Below, one piece after another: positions 9,672-19,652 of a DNA stretch of 64,000 nt. The stretch spans positions 350,890-414,889 of the forward strand of contig NZ_FNJR01000004.1 in assembly GCF_900104475.1 (NCBI RefSeq), written 5' to 3'. The stretch's first letter is position 1; each line of letters starts with the position of its first letter. Origin of the DNA: Actinopolyspora xinjiangensis. Its GTDB lineage: Bacteria; Actinomycetota; Actinomycetes; Mycobacteriales; Pseudonocardiaceae. Below the pieces are notes generated by a model. The model was given only the letters and a program-made list of their open reading frames with translations. It was not told the DNA's origin and did not search any database. Both the position numbers and the translations under genes were made by a program.

Positions 9672-10118
9672 CTAGCCGGTGGGGTTGACCGCCCGGGCCG
9701 GGCGGTAGACGTGGATGCTGATCGCCGGATCCGGGCCTTCGTTGTTCACCTGGTGAGCGTAGTGGGGCCCGAAAACCCGTGACTGGCCCGCGACGAGCGT
9801 GTGCAGCACCTCGGCCCGGTGATGTCCGGAATCGGAACGCACCGCGCGCTCGGTGAGCACACCGGAGACCACGATGAACGCACCGTCGGCGCCTCCGTGG
9901 TCGTGCAGTTCGGTGTGCTGCTCGGGAAGCCAGCTCAGAATCCAGACCTCGTGGTCGGCTGTACGGCGCAGCAGCCGGGACCAGCGCTGTTCCCGGTCAT
10001 AGCGCACCAGGTGCGCCCAGTGGCGACGGTCGTTCGCGACGTCGCGGGCGATCAGCGCGGGGTGGGCCCGGGTGCGTCCGGACGCGTCCAGGACAGTATT
10101 CGGTGGAACGGCGAACAC
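9672..10118 (-). CDS. Cysteine dioxygenase-family cupin
   Basis: 148 residues from a GTG at 10118 with GAAGGA upstream. The iron triad of type I cysteine dioxygenase is visible: H72 and H74 in ELHDHGGADGAFIVVSG and H122 in FGPHYAHQVNNEG. The enzyme oxidises cysteine to cysteinesulfinate, opening the route to sulfite or taurine. The bacterial relatives include enzymes acting on 3-mercaptopropionate, so the exact thiol is inferred. It lies next to a cystathionine lyase/synthase, fitting a cysteine-catabolic pair, although a 372-base gap separates them. Confidence 0.82.
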   Translation of the reverse strand: MFAVPPNTVLDASGRTRAHPALIARDVANDRRHWAHLVRYDREQRWSRLLRRTADHEVWILSWLPEQHTELHDHGGADGAFIVVSGVLTERAVRSDSGHHRAEVLHTLVAGQSRVFGPHYAHQVNNEGPDPAISIHVYRPARAVNPTG

Positions 10119-10490
10119 GGTGAGAGATCCTTCGCGGTCAAGTGAGAGGTGGATGAGGACAAGAACATCGGCGACTCGCGGATCAGCGATCCACGATCGC
10201 GCTGTAACTCATCGCGAAGGACACAGCGCGCTGGCTACCAGGCGCAGCTCGACATGGCGGTACTGACCGACTGGGAGTCGGACCGCCGTCGGGTTCGCCT
10301 TCTCAGCGCACACAAACACGGTTTCCAGTTGAGCAGCCACACGCCGGGAGGTCAAGGAACTTCCCGATGTCTCCGCGAGATCTCACACCATCGTGGCCTT
10401 CCGCGAGCCGCTCCGCCCACCTGGCACCGCACGCCCCATGAGATCACGGGCTCGCCACGACCGAAAGGTAAACCCCACGGCGAGTTCCGG
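10119..10490. other. Gene-free interval between cystathionine lyase and cysteine dioxygenase
   Basis: No credible coding sequence on either strand. It holds a small hairpin at 10267-10281 (CCGACT, loop GGG, AGTCGG) and a short repeat around 10190-10205. It probably carries the promoter of the dioxygenase gene. I could not recognise a riboswitch. Confidence 0.4.
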
Positions 10491-11591
10491 TCAGTCCAGC
10501 GCGGCGAGGACATCGGCCACGAGATCCTCGGTGTCCTCGCACCCGGCGGAAAACCGCACGAACCCCTCGGGAACGGGGTCGCCCCACTGCGCACGCCGAT
10601 CGACGGTGCTGTGTACGCCCCCGAAACTCGTCGCCCCGGAGACGAGACCACTTCGGCTCACCAACCGCTCCACCGCCTCGGCGTCCCGCAGTTCGAAGCG
10701 CAGTACCCCACCCCACCGGCGCATCTGTCGGGCGGCGACCTCGTGGGCGGGGTCGGACGGCATACCGGGCCAACGCACTCCGGAGACGGCCCGGTGCCCG
10801 GACAGCGCCTCGGCCAGTGCGGCGGCGTTCTCGGCCTGCCGAGCGAGCCGCAGGTCGAGCGTGGCCATGCTGCGGTGTGCCAGCCAGGTCTCGAACGGGG
10901 CGGGGATCGCGCCGGAAAGCGTGCGGACGCGGACGAGCCGCCACGCGAGGTCCTCGTCGCGCACACTGACGTGGCCGAGCAACAGGTCACTGTGACCGCA
11001 CAGCGCCTTGGTGTCACTTGCGAGCACCGCGTCGGCGCCGAGTTCCAGCGGTCGCTGCCCCAGCGGGGTGGCGGTCGTGTTGTCCACCGCCACCAGTGCT
11101 CCCGCCGCGTGCGCGCGCTCGGCCAGGGCGGCGATGTCGCAGACGTCGAGCCCCGGATTGGAGGGCGTCTCCAGCAACACCAGGCGGGCGCCGTCGAAAA
11201 CGCCGTCGGGGAAGGGGCCCGCGGTGGGGACCTCGCGCACCTCCAGGTGCAGCTCGGAGAGCTCGGTGCGCACGAACTCCCTGGTGGCGTAGTAACCGTC
11301 GGTGGGAAGCACCAACACATCGCCCGCGTGCAGCACGGCCCGCAGCAGGGTTCCGATGGCCGCCATCCCGGACGGCAGCAGCAGGCACCGCCCGCCGTCC
11401 AGATCCCCGATGGCGGCCTCCAAAGCACGCCAGCTGGGGTTTCCGCCCCTGCCGTAGAAGTCGGAGTCACCGAGCCGGTCGGATCCCCCCAGGTGGTACG
11501 GGGCCGCGAACACCGGACCGGGCATGAACGGCTCCCCCGGGGCCGGTTCGGTCTCTCCACCGTGTACGCAGCGCGTCCCGTCCCCGTACAA
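10491..11591 (-). CDS. Cystathionine gamma-lyase/gamma-synthase family PLP enzyme
   Basis: 366 residues, started at a TTG (11591) because AGGAAGGAG lies six bases before it and no ATG or GTG is suitably placed. The protein opens MYGDGTRCVHGG, typical of the family. The PLP lysine is K195 in ASDTKALCGHSDLLLGHV and D170 of AVDNTTATP contacts the pyridine nitrogen. The family either cleaves cystathionine to cysteine or makes cystathionine from an activated homoserine; sequence alone does not decide. Next to a cysteine dioxygenase, cleavage to cysteine is more attractive. It follows gpsA by 32 bases on the same strand. Confidence 0.85.
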   Translation of the reverse strand: MYGDGTRCVHGGETEPAPGEPFMPGPVFAAPYHLGGSDRLGDSDFYGRGGNPSWRALEAAIGDLDGGRCLLLPSGMAAIGTLLRAVLHAGDVLVLPTDGYYATREFVRTELSELHLEVREVPTAGPFPDGVFDGARLVLLETPSNPGLDVCDIAALAERAHAAGALVAVDNTTATPLGQRPLELGADAVLASDTKALCGHSDLLLGHVSVRDEDLAWRLVRVRTLSGAIPAPFETWLAHRSMATLDLRLARQAENAAALAEALSGHRAVSGVRWPGMPSDPAHEVAARQMRRWGGVLRFELRDAEAVERLVSRSGLVSGATSFGGVHSTVDRRAQWGDPVPEGFVRFSAGCEDTEDLVADVLAALD

Positions 11592-11623
11592 CGGAGTCTC
11601 CTTCCTGTCGAGCGTGTCGGTCG

Positions 11624-12664
11624 CTACTCCGGTTTGCGGTCCCGCCCCAGCAACTCGGCCGCGGCGGGGATCGGATCCAGTCCTTCGTGGCACACGCGGT
11701 GGACCACCTCGGCTATCGGCATTTCCACCCCGTTGGCGGCCGCCAGCTCGCACAACGAGCGGCAGGACTTGACCCCCTCGGCCACCTGGCCGTGCGCGGC
11801 CCGCTGCGCCTCCGCGACGGAGTCGCCACGTCCCAGCCGCTCCCCGAACGTACGGTTGCGGGACAACGGCGAGACACAGGTCGCCACCAGGTCCCCCGTA
11901 CCGGCCAGACCGGCGAAGGTCATGGGTTCGGCCCCCAGCGCCGTTCCCAGTCGGGTCGTCTCGGCGATCCCCCTGGTGATGAGAGTGGACATGGTGTTGG
12001 AGCCGTACCCGAGCCCGGAGGCCACCCCGCAGGCGAGCGCTATCACGTTCTTGCAGGCACCTGCGACCTCCACCCCGACGATGTCGGTGTTGGTGTACGG
12101 CCGGAAGTACCTCGTCGAGCAGGCCCGCTGCAGCGCGACCGCGCGGTCGTGGTCCGGACAGGCCACCACTGTGGCGGTGGGCTGCTCCTCGGCGATCTCC
12201 TTGGCGAGGTTGGGGCCGGAGACGACCGCCACCCGCTCGGCGGGAACATCGGCCACCTCGGCTATCACCTGGCTCATCCGCTTCAGGGTGCTCAGCTCCA
12301 CACCCTTGGCCAGGCTGACGAGGGTGGCCCCCTCCGGGAGCAGGGGCTGCCACCCGGTCAGGTTCTCCCGGAGTGTCTGGCTGGGCACGGCCAGCACCAC
12401 CGCGTCGACGCCGTGCAGCGCTTCGGCGGCGTCGTCGGTGGCACGCAACCCCTCCGGAAGCGGAATCCCCGGCAGGTACTCGGGATTGACCCTGTCGCGC
12501 TCGACGGCCTCGGCCACGTGAGCACGCCGCGCCCACAACCGCACTTCGGTCCCCGCGTCGGCGAGCACCTTCGCGAACGTGGTGCCCCAGGAGCCGGCCC
12601 CCAGCACCGCTACGCGGCGGAGCACCTCCGGCCCCGACGGCGAGACGACGGCCGCCTCAGACAT
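11624..12664 (-). CDS. gpsA: Glycerol-3-phosphate dehydrogenase (NAD(P)+)
   Basis: 346 residues from an ATG at 12664. It reduces dihydroxyacetone phosphate to glycerol 3-phosphate for phospholipid synthesis. The Rossmann motif [21 protein letters not shown], the loop [25 protein letters not shown] with the catalytic Lys, and GTGDLVATC are all present. The start codon overlaps the end of the acyltransferase gene by eight bases, so the two are translationally coupled: one makes the backbone, the other acylates it. Confidence 0.95.
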   Translation of the reverse strand: MSEAAVVSPSGPEVLRRVAVLGAGSWGTTFAKVLADAGTEVRLWARRAHVAEAVERDRVNPEYLPGIPLPEGLRATDDAAEALHGVDAVVLAVPSQTLRENLTGWQPLLPEGATLVSLAKGVELSTLKRMSQVIAEVADVPAERVAVVSGPNLAKEIAEEQPTATVVACPDHDRAVALQRACSTRYFRPYTNTDIVGVEVAGACKNVIALACGVASGLGYGSNTMSTLITRGIAETTRLGTALGAEPMTFAGLAGTGDLVATCVSPLSRNRTFGERLGRGDSVAEAQRAAHGQVAEGVKSCRSLCELAAANGVEMPIAEVVHRVCHEGLDPIPAAAELLGRDRKPE

Positions 12665-13436
12665 GGTCGTCGTTCCGCTCCCCTCGCTTGGAGCTCGAGT
12701 AGAACGCGGTGGGAGCCCGCTCGCCCCTGATCTCGGCCAGCTGGTCACGCACCAGACGCATGATCAGCTCGGTGACCTCGCGCAGCGTCCTGGTGTCGGC
12801 TTCGCCCCGGGGGTACGCGGAGAGGTCGACGGGCGGACCGAACTTCAACGTCACCCGCTTGCGGGGGAAGGGGCGGAAACGCTTGTTGTACTGGTCGTAG
12901 ATCTCCCTGGTTCCCCACCGCGCCACCGGAACCACCGGGACGTCGTGCTCCAGCGCGAGCCGCGCCACCCCCAGCTTGGGGATCATGGGCCAACCGTCCG
13001 GGTCCTTGGTGATGGTGCCGTCGGGATAGATCAGCACGACTTTGCCCCGCTCCAGAGCCCGGTGGGCCTCCCGCAGGCTCTGCTGGGCGTTCACGCTGCC
13101 GCGATACACCGGAATCTGCTCGACCCCCCGGAGCACGCCGCGCAGCACCGGATAGTTCCAGAGCGTGTGCTTGGCGAGGAACCGGGGAAGCCTGCCCGCC
13201 CGGTGCACCGAGACCGCGTCGTAGATCGGGTCGAGGTGCGAGACGTGGTTGAGCACCAGCAGCGCGCCGCCCTCGGCGGGAACATGCTCCAACCCGATCA
13301 GCCTGGTTCGGGCGAGCAGCGTCTTGACCGGATAGAACACCAGGATGGCGATCGCCAACCAGATCCTGCCGACCACACCGCGTCCACGTTCCTTGGTGCC
13401 GCTGCGGGAACGCCGCAGACTCCTGGGCTCGGCCAC
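12657..13436 (-). CDS. plsC: 1-acyl-sn-glycerol-3-phosphate acyltransferase
   Basis: 259 residues from a GTG at 13436 with AAGGAG seven bases upstream. The acyltransferase motif NHVSHLD (NHxxxxD) is near residue 63, followed by [13 protein letters not shown] and YPDGTITKD, a variant of the EGTR block. A hydrophobic segment ([17 protein letters not shown]) near residues 25-41 fits membrane attachment. It adds the second acyl chain to lysophosphatidate. It overlaps gpsA by eight bases. The basic N-terminus and acidic/basic C-terminal tail are variable in the family. Confidence 0.9.
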   Translation of the reverse strand: MAEPRSLRRSRSGTKERGRGVVGRIWLAIAILVFYPVKTLLARTRLIGLEHVPAEGGALLVLNHVSHLDPIYDAVSVHRAGRLPRFLAKHTLWNYPVLRGVLRGVEQIPVYRGSVNAQQSLREAHRALERGKVVLIYPDGTITKDPDGWPMIPKLGVARLALEHDVPVVPVARWGTREIYDQYNKRFRPFPRKRVTLKFGPPVDLSAYPRGEADTRTLREVTELIMRLVRDQLAEIRGERAPTAFYSSSKRGERNDDHV

Positions 13437-13540
13437 ACCAAACTCCTTCCGTTCCAGCGGCTGCCAACATACCCGTTGGGGTTGTTTCCACCCATTGACC
13501 GGTCGTGCCGCCCGTTTCGGGCGAGGAGCAGAATGGCGGA

Positions 13541-14212
13541 GTGACCGTGGGAGTTCAGCTGCTCGTACCCATCAAACCGTTGCACTCGGCCAAGACCCGG
13601 TTGCGTGGCGGGGAGATCCCTCCGGGAAAACACGCCGAGCTCGTGACGGCGCTGGCGCTGGACACCGTGCTTGCCGCCGAGGCTGCCGAACGGGTGCTGC
13701 GGGTGATCGTGGTCACTTCGGATCCGGAGCTGACGCGCCGGTTCCGCGACCACGGTGTGGAGGTGCTGGCGGACGCGCCCCTCGCCGGGCTCAACGCGGC
13801 GCTGCGTCACGGCGACGGCGTTCTCCGCGAACGGCTGCCGCACGTCCGCACCGGTGCACTCCAGGCCGATCTGCCCGCGTTGCGCGGTGGGGAACTGGAC
13901 GGGGCGATCGCGGAGGCGGGGGCGGAGCGCGCCTGCTGCGCCGACCGGCAGGGCACCGGCACGACCTTGCTGCTGGCTTCGAGCGGGGCTCCGCTGCGGC
14001 CGAGCTTCGGTCCGGGGTCGGCGGCGGCCCACCGGGAAGGCGGCGCGAACCCGCTGCGCGGGCCGTGGGAGTCGCTGCGCTGCGACGTGGACACCGAGGC
14101 GGACCTGCGCACCGCCGCGCGACTTCGGCTCGGGGAACACACCCGCGCGTTACTTCGGGACGAAGCCCCGGAACTCCTCGACCGCTGGGCGGGCTGTCCC
14201 GACACGGTGTAG
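13541..14212 (+). CDS. cofC: Phosphoenolpyruvate/2-phospho-L-lactate guanylyltransferase (F420 synthesis)
   Basis: 223 residues from a GTG at 13541; a second in-frame GTG is six bases on. The protein has the nucleotidyltransferase opening QLLVPIKPLHSAKTRL, then VIVVTSDPEL, ALQADLPALRGGEL and the late DVDTEADLRTAARL. CofC (FbiD in mycobacteria) activates phosphoenolpyruvate with GTP to start the side chain of the deazaflavin cofactor F420. It sits between plsC-gpsA and ppk1 as in M. tuberculosis (Rv2983), which supports the assignment. The window holds no other F420 gene. Confidence 0.88.
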   Translation: MTVGVQLLVPIKPLHSAKTRLRGGEIPPGKHAELVTALALDTVLAAEAAERVLRVIVVTSDPELTRRFRDHGVEVLADAPLAGLNAALRHGDGVLRERLPHVRTGALQADLPALRGGELDGAIAEAGAERACCADRQGTGTTLLLASSGAPLRPSFGPGSAAAHREGGANPLRGPWESLRCDVDTEADLRTAARLRLGEHTRALLRDEAPELLDRWAGCPDTV

Positions 14213-14222
14213 TCCGCACTTC

Positions 14223-14263
14223 TTCTCCGGGGCCGCGGGAGGTTTCCGCCACGGAAGCCCCGG
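14223..14263 (+). terminator. Hairpin after cofC
   Basis: A nine-base perfect stem, CTCCGGGGC (14223-14231) with GCCCCGGAG (14255-14263), begins ten bases after the cofC stop. There is no T run, common for actinobacterial terminators. Confidence 0.5.
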
Positions 14264-14368
14264 AGTCGGCCTCACCTGAGCCCCGCCACGCTCGTCCGTT
14301 CCCAGCCTGCCCGAACAGCTACTGTAAGCTCCGTCACCATCCGATCGGATGAGCGTACCCCCTACCTC

Positions 14369-16651
14369 ATGAGCGAGAATAGGGATGTGAGCACGGACGG
14401 CGACGATCGGCTTTCCGAACCGACGCGAGGGCAACACCCCGGCGGAGCCCCCGCCCCGGGGGAGCGGAACGCGTCCGAAACAACGACCGACGAGGCCCGA
14501 CCGGCTCCCGAGGGGGCGGGCACGCGCCCCGGCGAACCCGACGGTGCCCGTGTCCCGGCCGCCCCTCCCGCGGTCACGCGTGCCGCGGCCAGCACCGATC
14601 TCCCGGAGAACCGGTACCTGAACCGCGAGCTGTCCTGGTTGGATTTCAACGCCCGGGTACTGGCGGTGGCCGAGGACCCGTCACAACCACCCCTGGAGCG
14701 CGCGAAGTTCCTGGCCATATTCGCCTCGAACCTGGACGAGTTCTACATGGTCAGGGTGGCGGGGCTGAAGCGGCGCGAGGAGACCGGGCTGTCGGTGCGC
14801 AGCGCCGACGGTCTCTCGCCGCACGAGCAGCTCACCAGAATCTCGGCACGCAACCAGGATCTGGTCGAGCGGCTCGACCGGGTGTTCCTCGACGAGCTGC
14901 TGCCGGAGCTGGAGGCCAACGGCATCCGCGTCCTGAGCTGGTCCCGGCTCGAACAGCGGGAGCGGGAGAACCTGACGCGCTACTTCCAGGACCACGTCTT
15001 CCCGGTACTCACCCCGCTGGCCGTCGATCCGGCGCACCCCTTCCCCTACATCTCCGGGCTGTCGCTGAACCTCGCCGTGATGGTCACCGACCCCGAGGCG
15101 GGCATCAAGAGGTTCGCCCGGGTCAAGGTCCCGGACAACGTGGCGCGGTTGATCCGGGTGGAGGAGGACCGGGACAGGTCGCAGAGCACCTTCATCCCGC
15201 TCGAGGAGCTCATAGCCGCGCACCTGGACAAACTGTTCCCGGGAATGGAGGTAACCGAGCACCACATCTTCCGGGTCACCCGGAACGCGGATCTGGAGGT
15301 CGAGGAGGACCGCGACGAGGACCTGCTGCAGGCGATGGAACGTGAGCTCGCCCGTCGGAGGTTCGGCCCTCCCGTTCGGCTGGAGATCGCCGACACGATG
15401 AGCCGGACGATGCTCGACCTGCTGCTGCGCGAACTGGACGTGGATCCGCACGACGTGGTCGAGGTACGCGGCCTGCTGGACCTGTCCTGCCTGTTCCAGC
15501 TGGGAAAACTGCAACGCCCGGATCTGAAGGGCTCGCCGATGGTACCGGCGACCCATCCGGCGTTCGCGGAGGGCAACACGTCCAAGAGCATCTTCGCGAC
15601 GCTGCGGGAGGGCGACGTACTGCTGCACCATCCCTATCACGCGTTCTCCACCTCGGTGCAGCGGTTCATCGAACAGGCCGCGGTGGACCCGCAGGTGCTC
15701 GCGATCAAGCAGACGCTGTACCGGACCTCGGGTGACTCACCGATCGTCAACTCGCTGATCGACGCGGCCGAGGCGGGCAAGCAGGTGGTGGCACTGGTCG
15801 AGCTCAAGGCGAGGTTCGACGAGCAGGCCAACATTCAGTGGGCCCGCGCGCTGGAGCGTTCCGGGGTGCACGTGGTCTACGGGCTGGTGGGGCTGAAAAC
15901 GCACTGCAAGACGGCGCTCGTGGTCCGCCAGGAAGGGGCGAGCCTCCGGCGTTACTGCCACCTGGGGACCGGCAACTACAATCCGAAAACAGCTCGGTCG
16001 TACGAGGACCTCGGACTGCTCACCGCCGACGACGACATCGGCGCCGATCTGACTGATCTGTTCAACGTGCTGACCGGATACGCGCGACACGACACTTATC
16101 GTCGAATTCTGGTTTCGCCACAGGGCATCCGAACCGGCATAGTCGAACGCATCGAGGGTGAAATATCCCTCGCGGGGAGCGGACAGCCGGCCGGCATTCG
16201 CATGAAGGTCAATTCACTGGTCGACGAACAGATCATCGACGCCCTCTACCGGGCATCGATAGCCGGGGTACCGATCAGAATCGTGGTACGCGGTATCTGC
16301 GCCCTGCAGGCCGGGGTCAGCGGATTGAGCGACAACATCGAGGTTCGCTCCATTCTCGGCCGGTTCCTGGAACATTCCAGAGTGTTTCACTTTCAGGGCT
16401 CGAACGAGCACTGGATCGGCAGTGCCGACATGATGCACCGCAATCTGGACCGGCGGATCGAAGCACAGGTCCAGGTGACCGACCCCCGCCTGACAGCGGA
16501 GCTGGACGCGCTACTCGACTCGGCACTGCATCCGCAGACCCGCTGTTGGGTACTCAACGCGAAGGGCGACTGGGAGGCCTCGCCACGCCAGGACCAGCAG
16601 GTTCGCGACCACCAGGTGGAGATGCTGCGGATGCACGGCGCTAAGGTGTGA
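14369..16651 (+). CDS. ppk1: Polyphosphate kinase 1
   Basis: 760 residues from an ATG at 14369; a GTG at 14387 with a better upstream AGGGAT is an alternative. PPK1 reversibly polymerises the gamma-phosphate of ATP into polyphosphate. After a disordered Pro/Glu-rich N-terminal extension of about 75 residues the family core begins at [18 protein letters not shown]. The phospholipase-D-like halves carry [11 protein letters not shown] (His512, candidate phospho-histidine), [10 protein letters not shown] and [16 protein letters not shown]. The extension is longer than in many relatives. mutT1 follows after six bases, so the two form an operon, as in M. tuberculosis (Rv2984-Rv2985). Confidence 0.95.
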   Translation: MSENRDVSTDGDDRLSEPTRGQHPGGAPAPGERNASETTTDEARPAPEGAGTRPGEPDGARVPAAPPAVTRAAASTDLPENRYLNRELSWLDFNARVLAVAEDPSQPPLERAKFLAIFASNLDEFYMVRVAGLKRREETGLSVRSADGLSPHEQLTRISARNQDLVERLDRVFLDELLPELEANGIRVLSWSRLEQRERENLTRYFQDHVFPVLTPLAVDPAHPFPYISGLSLNLAVMVTDPEAGIKRFARVKVPDNVARLIRVEEDRDRSQSTFIPLEELIAAHLDKLFPGMEVTEHHIFRVTRNADLEVEEDRDEDLLQAMERELARRRFGPPVRLEIADTMSRTMLDLLLRELDVDPHDVVEVRGLLDLSCLFQLGKLQRPDLKGSPMVPATHPAFAEGNTSKSIFATLREGDVLLHHPYHAFSTSVQRFIEQAAVDPQVLAIKQTLYRTSGDSPIVNSLIDAAEAGKQVVALVELKARFDEQANIQWARALERSGVHVVYGLVGLKTHCKTALVVRQEGASLRRYCHLGTGNYNPKTARSYEDLGLLTADDDIGADLTDLFNVLTGYARHDTYRRILVSPQGIRTGIVERIEGEISLAGSGQPAGIRMKVNSLVDEQIIDALYRASIAGVPIRIVVRGICALQAGVSGLSDNIEVRSILGRFLEHSRVFHFQGSNEHWIGSADMMHRNLDRRIEAQVQVTDPRLTAELDALLDSALHPQTRCWVLNAKGDWEASPRQDQQVRDHQVEMLRMHGAKV

Positions 16652-16657
16652 GTCGAG

Positions 16658-17680
16658 ATGTCCGAACTCGAATCCGATTCCGAGACCGAGCGGGCTGGAA
16701 CGATGCCTTCCCCCGCCGAGCACGGGGACGTGATCCTGGCGGCCGGAGCGGTACTGTGGCGGCCGGGCCCCACCGGTGAACCGGAGATAGCCGTGGTGCA
16801 CAGGCCCCGGTACGGGGACTGGTCCCTGCCCAAGGGCAAGCTCGACCCGGGTGAGACGATCGCGCACACCGCCGCACGGGAGGTCGGTGAGGAAACGGGA
16901 CTGGACTGCGTGCTGTCCCGCCACCTCCGCCGAATCGGTTACGAGGTGCCGCGCGGGGCGGGCTCCCGCGCCGACAAGTTCGTGCACTACTTCGCCGCGC
17001 GTGCGCTCCCCGGCGAGTTCGTCGCCAACGAGGAGGTCGACCAACTGCGCTGGGTCCCGCTCTCGCGGGCTCACGAATGGCTCACATACGCGGACGACCA
17101 CGGCGTGGTGAACTCGTTCGAGAGCCTGCCCGCCACCATGAGCACCGTGCTGCTGGTCAGGCACGCCGAGGCGGGCGACCGCGCTGACTCCCACGAGGAC
17201 GACAACCTGCGACCGCTCAGCGACGCGGGATGGCGGCAGGAGAAGGAACTGCACAGCCTGCTGTCGCTGTTCGGCCCCGAACGCGTACACGCCGCTCCGA
17301 GGCTGCGCTGCGAACAGACGGTGGACTCACTAGCCCAGGACCTGCGGACGAACGTCGAGCCCGAACCGGCACTGACCGAGGAATCATACCGAGCTGATCC
17401 GGAAGCCGGAAGGCGGCGACTGCTGCGTATCGCCTCCGAACCCGGAACCGCGGTGGTGTGCAGCCAGGGCGGTGTCATTCCGGATCTGGTCGGCTCGTTG
17501 TCCCGGTCGGGCGGGCTGGCGATCGGCGAAGTCCACAGCCGCAAGGCCAGCGTCTGGGTCCTCTCCTTCCTCACCGACACGCACTCCGGTAACGGGGCGG
17601 ATCCCTCCCCGTTGCTCGCCGCGGCCGACTACTTCCCGAGCCCGGCCCCGGAAGACGAAAGCGTCCGAGAAGCACGGTAG
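16658..17680 (+). CDS. mutT1: MutT1-type Nudix hydrolase fused to histidine phosphatase domain
   Basis: 340 residues from an ATG at 16658, six bases after ppk1. The N-terminal Nudix domain holds the complete box at residues 60-82 (GKLDPGETIAHTAAREVGEE then TGL). The C-terminal domain is of the RHG phosphatase type with LLVRHAEAG near residues 165-173. Mycobacterial MutT1 of the same architecture hydrolyses 8-oxo-(d)GTP and diadenosine polyphosphates, cleaning the nucleotide pool. Its stop lies six bases from the stop of the convergent hupB gene. Confidence 0.92.
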   Translation: MSELESDSETERAGTMPSPAEHGDVILAAGAVLWRPGPTGEPEIAVVHRPRYGDWSLPKGKLDPGETIAHTAAREVGEETGLDCVLSRHLRRIGYEVPRGAGSRADKFVHYFAARALPGEFVANEEVDQLRWVPLSRAHEWLTYADDHGVVNSFESLPATMSTVLLVRHAEAGDRADSHEDDNLRPLSDAGWRQEKELHSLLSLFGPERVHAAPRLRCEQTVDSLAQDLRTNVEPEPALTEESYRADPEAGRRRLLRIASEPGTAVVCSQGGVIPDLVGSLSRSGGLAIGEVHSRKASVWVLSFLTDTHSGNGADPSPLLAAADYFPSPAPEDESVREAR

Positions 17681-17686
17681 CGAGCG

Positions 17687-18724
17687 CTACTTCCTGCTTC
17701 CGCGACTCGAAGTGGACTTCCTGGTCGAACTCGTGGAGCTCTTGGAAGACTGGGTCCTGCTGGTCGCGGACTTGGACGTTCCTGTCTTCGCGGTGCCAGT
17801 CTTGGCGGTTCCGGTCTTGGCGGTGCTCGTCGTGGACGTGCCCTTCGAAGCGCCGGTGGCCCTGGTGCTACCGCTCTTCGTCGCCGTCTTGGCGGAAGTG
17901 CCCGCCTTCGCGGTCCCGGTCTTCGCGGTGCTCGCCTTGGCACCCCCCGTCCGGGACGCGCTCGTACCGGTCTTGGCCGTGCTGGTCTTGGCGGTGCTCG
18001 TCCTCGTGGAGGTGGCCGCGGTCGTACGGCTCGTTCCGGTCCTGGACGCGGCCTTCGTGCTCGTACCGCTCTTGGCCGTGCTCGAACGGCCCGTGGTGGC
18101 CCTGGACGACGTCGCCGTCTTGGCGGAAGAGCCCGCTCTCGCCGTGCTGGTCTTGGCGGTGCTCGTCGTGGACGTGCCCTTCGAAGCGCCGGTGGCCCTG
18201 GTGCTACCGCTCTTCGTCGCCGTCTTGGCGGAAGTGCCCGCCTTCGCGGTCCCGGTCTTCGCGGTGCTCGCCTTGGCACCCCCCGTCCTCGTGGTGGCGG
18301 GCCGTGTGGTCGCTCCGCCCGTGCGGGAACTCGTCCCGCCCGTGCGGGTGGTGGTTCCGGCCCGCGCGGTACCGGAAGCGCTCTTGGCAGCCGCCGAGGT
18401 GGAACGGCCCGCCGTACCGGTCTTGGGGGTGGTGGCGCGGGGAAGTTTCCGCTGGCCGCCGACCACTTCCTTGAACTGGGTGCCGGCCCGGAAAGCGGGC
18501 ACGTTGGTCTTGCGGACCTTCACCGCTTCCCCGGTGCGCGGATTGCGGGCGGTGCGGGCGGCACGAGCGCGCTTCTCGAAAACACCGAAGCCCGTGATAT
18601 TCACCTTCTCGCCCTTGTTGACGTTGCGGACAATGAGATCCACGACGTTGTCCACTGCCTGACTCGCGGTTTTTTTGTCACCGAGGCGTTCGGCCAACGC
18701 CTCGATTAGTTGCGCCTTGTTCAC
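17687..18724 (-). CDS. hupB: Histone-like protein HU with long Ser/Thr/Lys-rich tail
   Basis: 345 residues from a GTG at 18724 with GGGAGGGA upstream. The HU fold occupies residues 1-95 ([54 protein letters not shown]). A disordered tail of about 250 residues follows, built of degenerate units such as [20 protein letters not shown] and almost free of proline, unlike the Lys/Ala/Pro repeats of mycobacterial HupB. It binds and compacts DNA; the tail probably adds nonspecific binding. Within the tail a 140-base stretch occurs twice without a mismatch. Position beside leuCD and mutT1 matches Rv2986c. Confidence 0.92.
   Translation of the reverse strand: MNKAQLIEALAERLGDKKTASQAVDNVVDLIVRNVNKGEKVNITGFGVFEKRARAARTARNPRTGEAVKVRKTNVPAFRAGTQFKEVVGGQRKLPRATTPKTGTAGRSTSAAAKSASGTARAGTTTRTGGTSSRTGGATTRPATTRTGGAKASTAKTGTAKAGTSAKTATKSGSTRATGASKGTSTTSTAKTSTARAGSSAKTATSSRATTGRSSTAKSGTSTKAASRTGTSRTTAATSTRTSTAKTSTAKTGTSASRTGGAKASTAKTGTAKAGTSAKTATKSGSTRATGASKGTSTTSTAKTGTAKTGTAKTGTSKSATSRTQSSKSSTSSTRKSTSSRGSRK
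17813..17952. repeat. 140-bp exact direct repeat in the hupB tail, copy 1
   Basis: Identical by eye to 18149-18288. The offset is 336 bases, exactly 112 codons, so copy gain or loss would keep the reading frame. Confidence 0.85.
18149..18288. repeat. 140-bp exact direct repeat in the hupB tail, copy 2
   Basis: Second copy of the 17813-17952 unit. Identity ends after CCCCCCGTCC on one side, where the flanks differ. Encodes the more N-terminal copy in the protein. Confidence 0.85.
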
Positions 18725-18894
18725 GTCAGTCCCTCCCAGGACAACTACGGCCCGTCCGGGCCGACTCAGGGGCCACGGTAAATCTCCGCACCAACGGATG
18801 CCATTCGCCACGCCCGTTTTTCGGGTGGTGGCGCATCATTGACGGTCGGCGAAACCGATGTCCCCTCATCCCGGGAGTGCTCGTCCGGTTTACC

Positions 18895-18942
18895 GTTCGG
18901 GGGCGATTTTCAACGCTCGAGAGCGGGAAAACGCCCCCGAAC
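18895..18942 (-). terminator. Terminator of the leuCD operon
   Basis: A perfect 11-base stem, GTTCGGGGGCG with CGCCCCCGAAC, with further inner pairing TTTTC/GAAAA and GCTC/GAGC. It starts nine bases past the leuD stop. Confidence 0.75.
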
Positions 18943-18950
18943 CGCGCCCC

Positions 18951-19553
18951 TCAGGCGGTGGGGGCTGGCAACGTGGTGGGCAGGAAACCGGGCCTGGTTC
19001 GCTCGAAGGCGTCGATGCTGTCCTCGGAACGCATCGTCAGGCCGATGTCGTCGAGGCCCTCCAACAACCGCCAGCGCGTGTACTCGTCGACCTCGAAGCC
19101 GACGGTCAGGTCCTTGGCACTCACTGTCCGCGCGTTCAGGTCCACCGTCACGCTGGTACCGGGCTCGGTCTCCAGCAGCTTCCACAACAGTTCCACATCG
19201 GACTGCTCGCAGCGGGCGGCGAGCAGTCCCTGCTTACCGGCGTTGCCTCGGAAGATGTCGGCGAACCGGGAGGAGATGACGACGCGAAAACCGTAGTCCT
19301 TCAGCGCCCAAACCGCGTGCTCACGGGAGGAGCCGGTACCGAAGTCGGGGCCGGCGACCAGCACGCTGCCCCGGTTGAACGGCTCGACGTTGAGGACGAA
19401 ATCCTCCTCGGCTCGCCAGGCGGCGAACAGCGCGTCCTCGAAGCCCGTCCGCGCGACGCGCTTGAGGTACACGGCCGGGATGATCTGGTCGGTGTCTACG
19501 TTGGACCGACGAAGCGGCACGCCGACACCGGTGTGGGTGGTAAACGGTTCCAT
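18951..19553 (-). CDS. leuD: 3-isopropylmalate dehydratase small subunit
   Basis: 200 residues from an ATG at 19553, placed six bases after GGAG; a TTG four codons upstream overlaps that site. LeuD supplies the swivel domain of isopropylmalate isomerase in leucine synthesis. The family signatures [20 protein letters not shown] and [17 protein letters not shown] are intact. It lies 99 bases after leuC on the same strand and ends before a strong terminator, so leuC-leuD form a two-gene operon. Confidence 0.96.
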   Translation of the reverse strand: MEPFTTHTGVGVPLRRSNVDTDQIIPAVYLKRVARTGFEDALFAAWRAEEDFVLNVEPFNRGSVLVAGPDFGTGSSREHAVWALKDYGFRVVISSRFADIFRGNAGKQGLLAARCEQSDVELLWKLLETEPGTSVTVDLNARTVSAKDLTVGFEVDEYTRWRLLEGLDDIGLTMRSEDSIDAFERTRPGFLPTTLPAPTA

Positions 19554-19652
19554 GGACTGCTCCAAACATGTCGGAAGGCGAGGCGCCCCGCTCCGGCCGG
19601 CGCGTGTTGGGGCGTCGTGCCCGGAGAGCGCCGGATGGGGCGGACCGCGTGA

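Noticed and set aside
10119..10490. SAM- or cysteine-related riboswitch before cysteine dioxygenase
   Set aside because: No conserved riboswitch core could be found by eye; only small hairpins.
17687..18438. The hupB tail region as a CRISPR or VNTR array
   Set aside because: Repeats are degenerate and in frame with a coding tail; there are no spacers and no cas genes.
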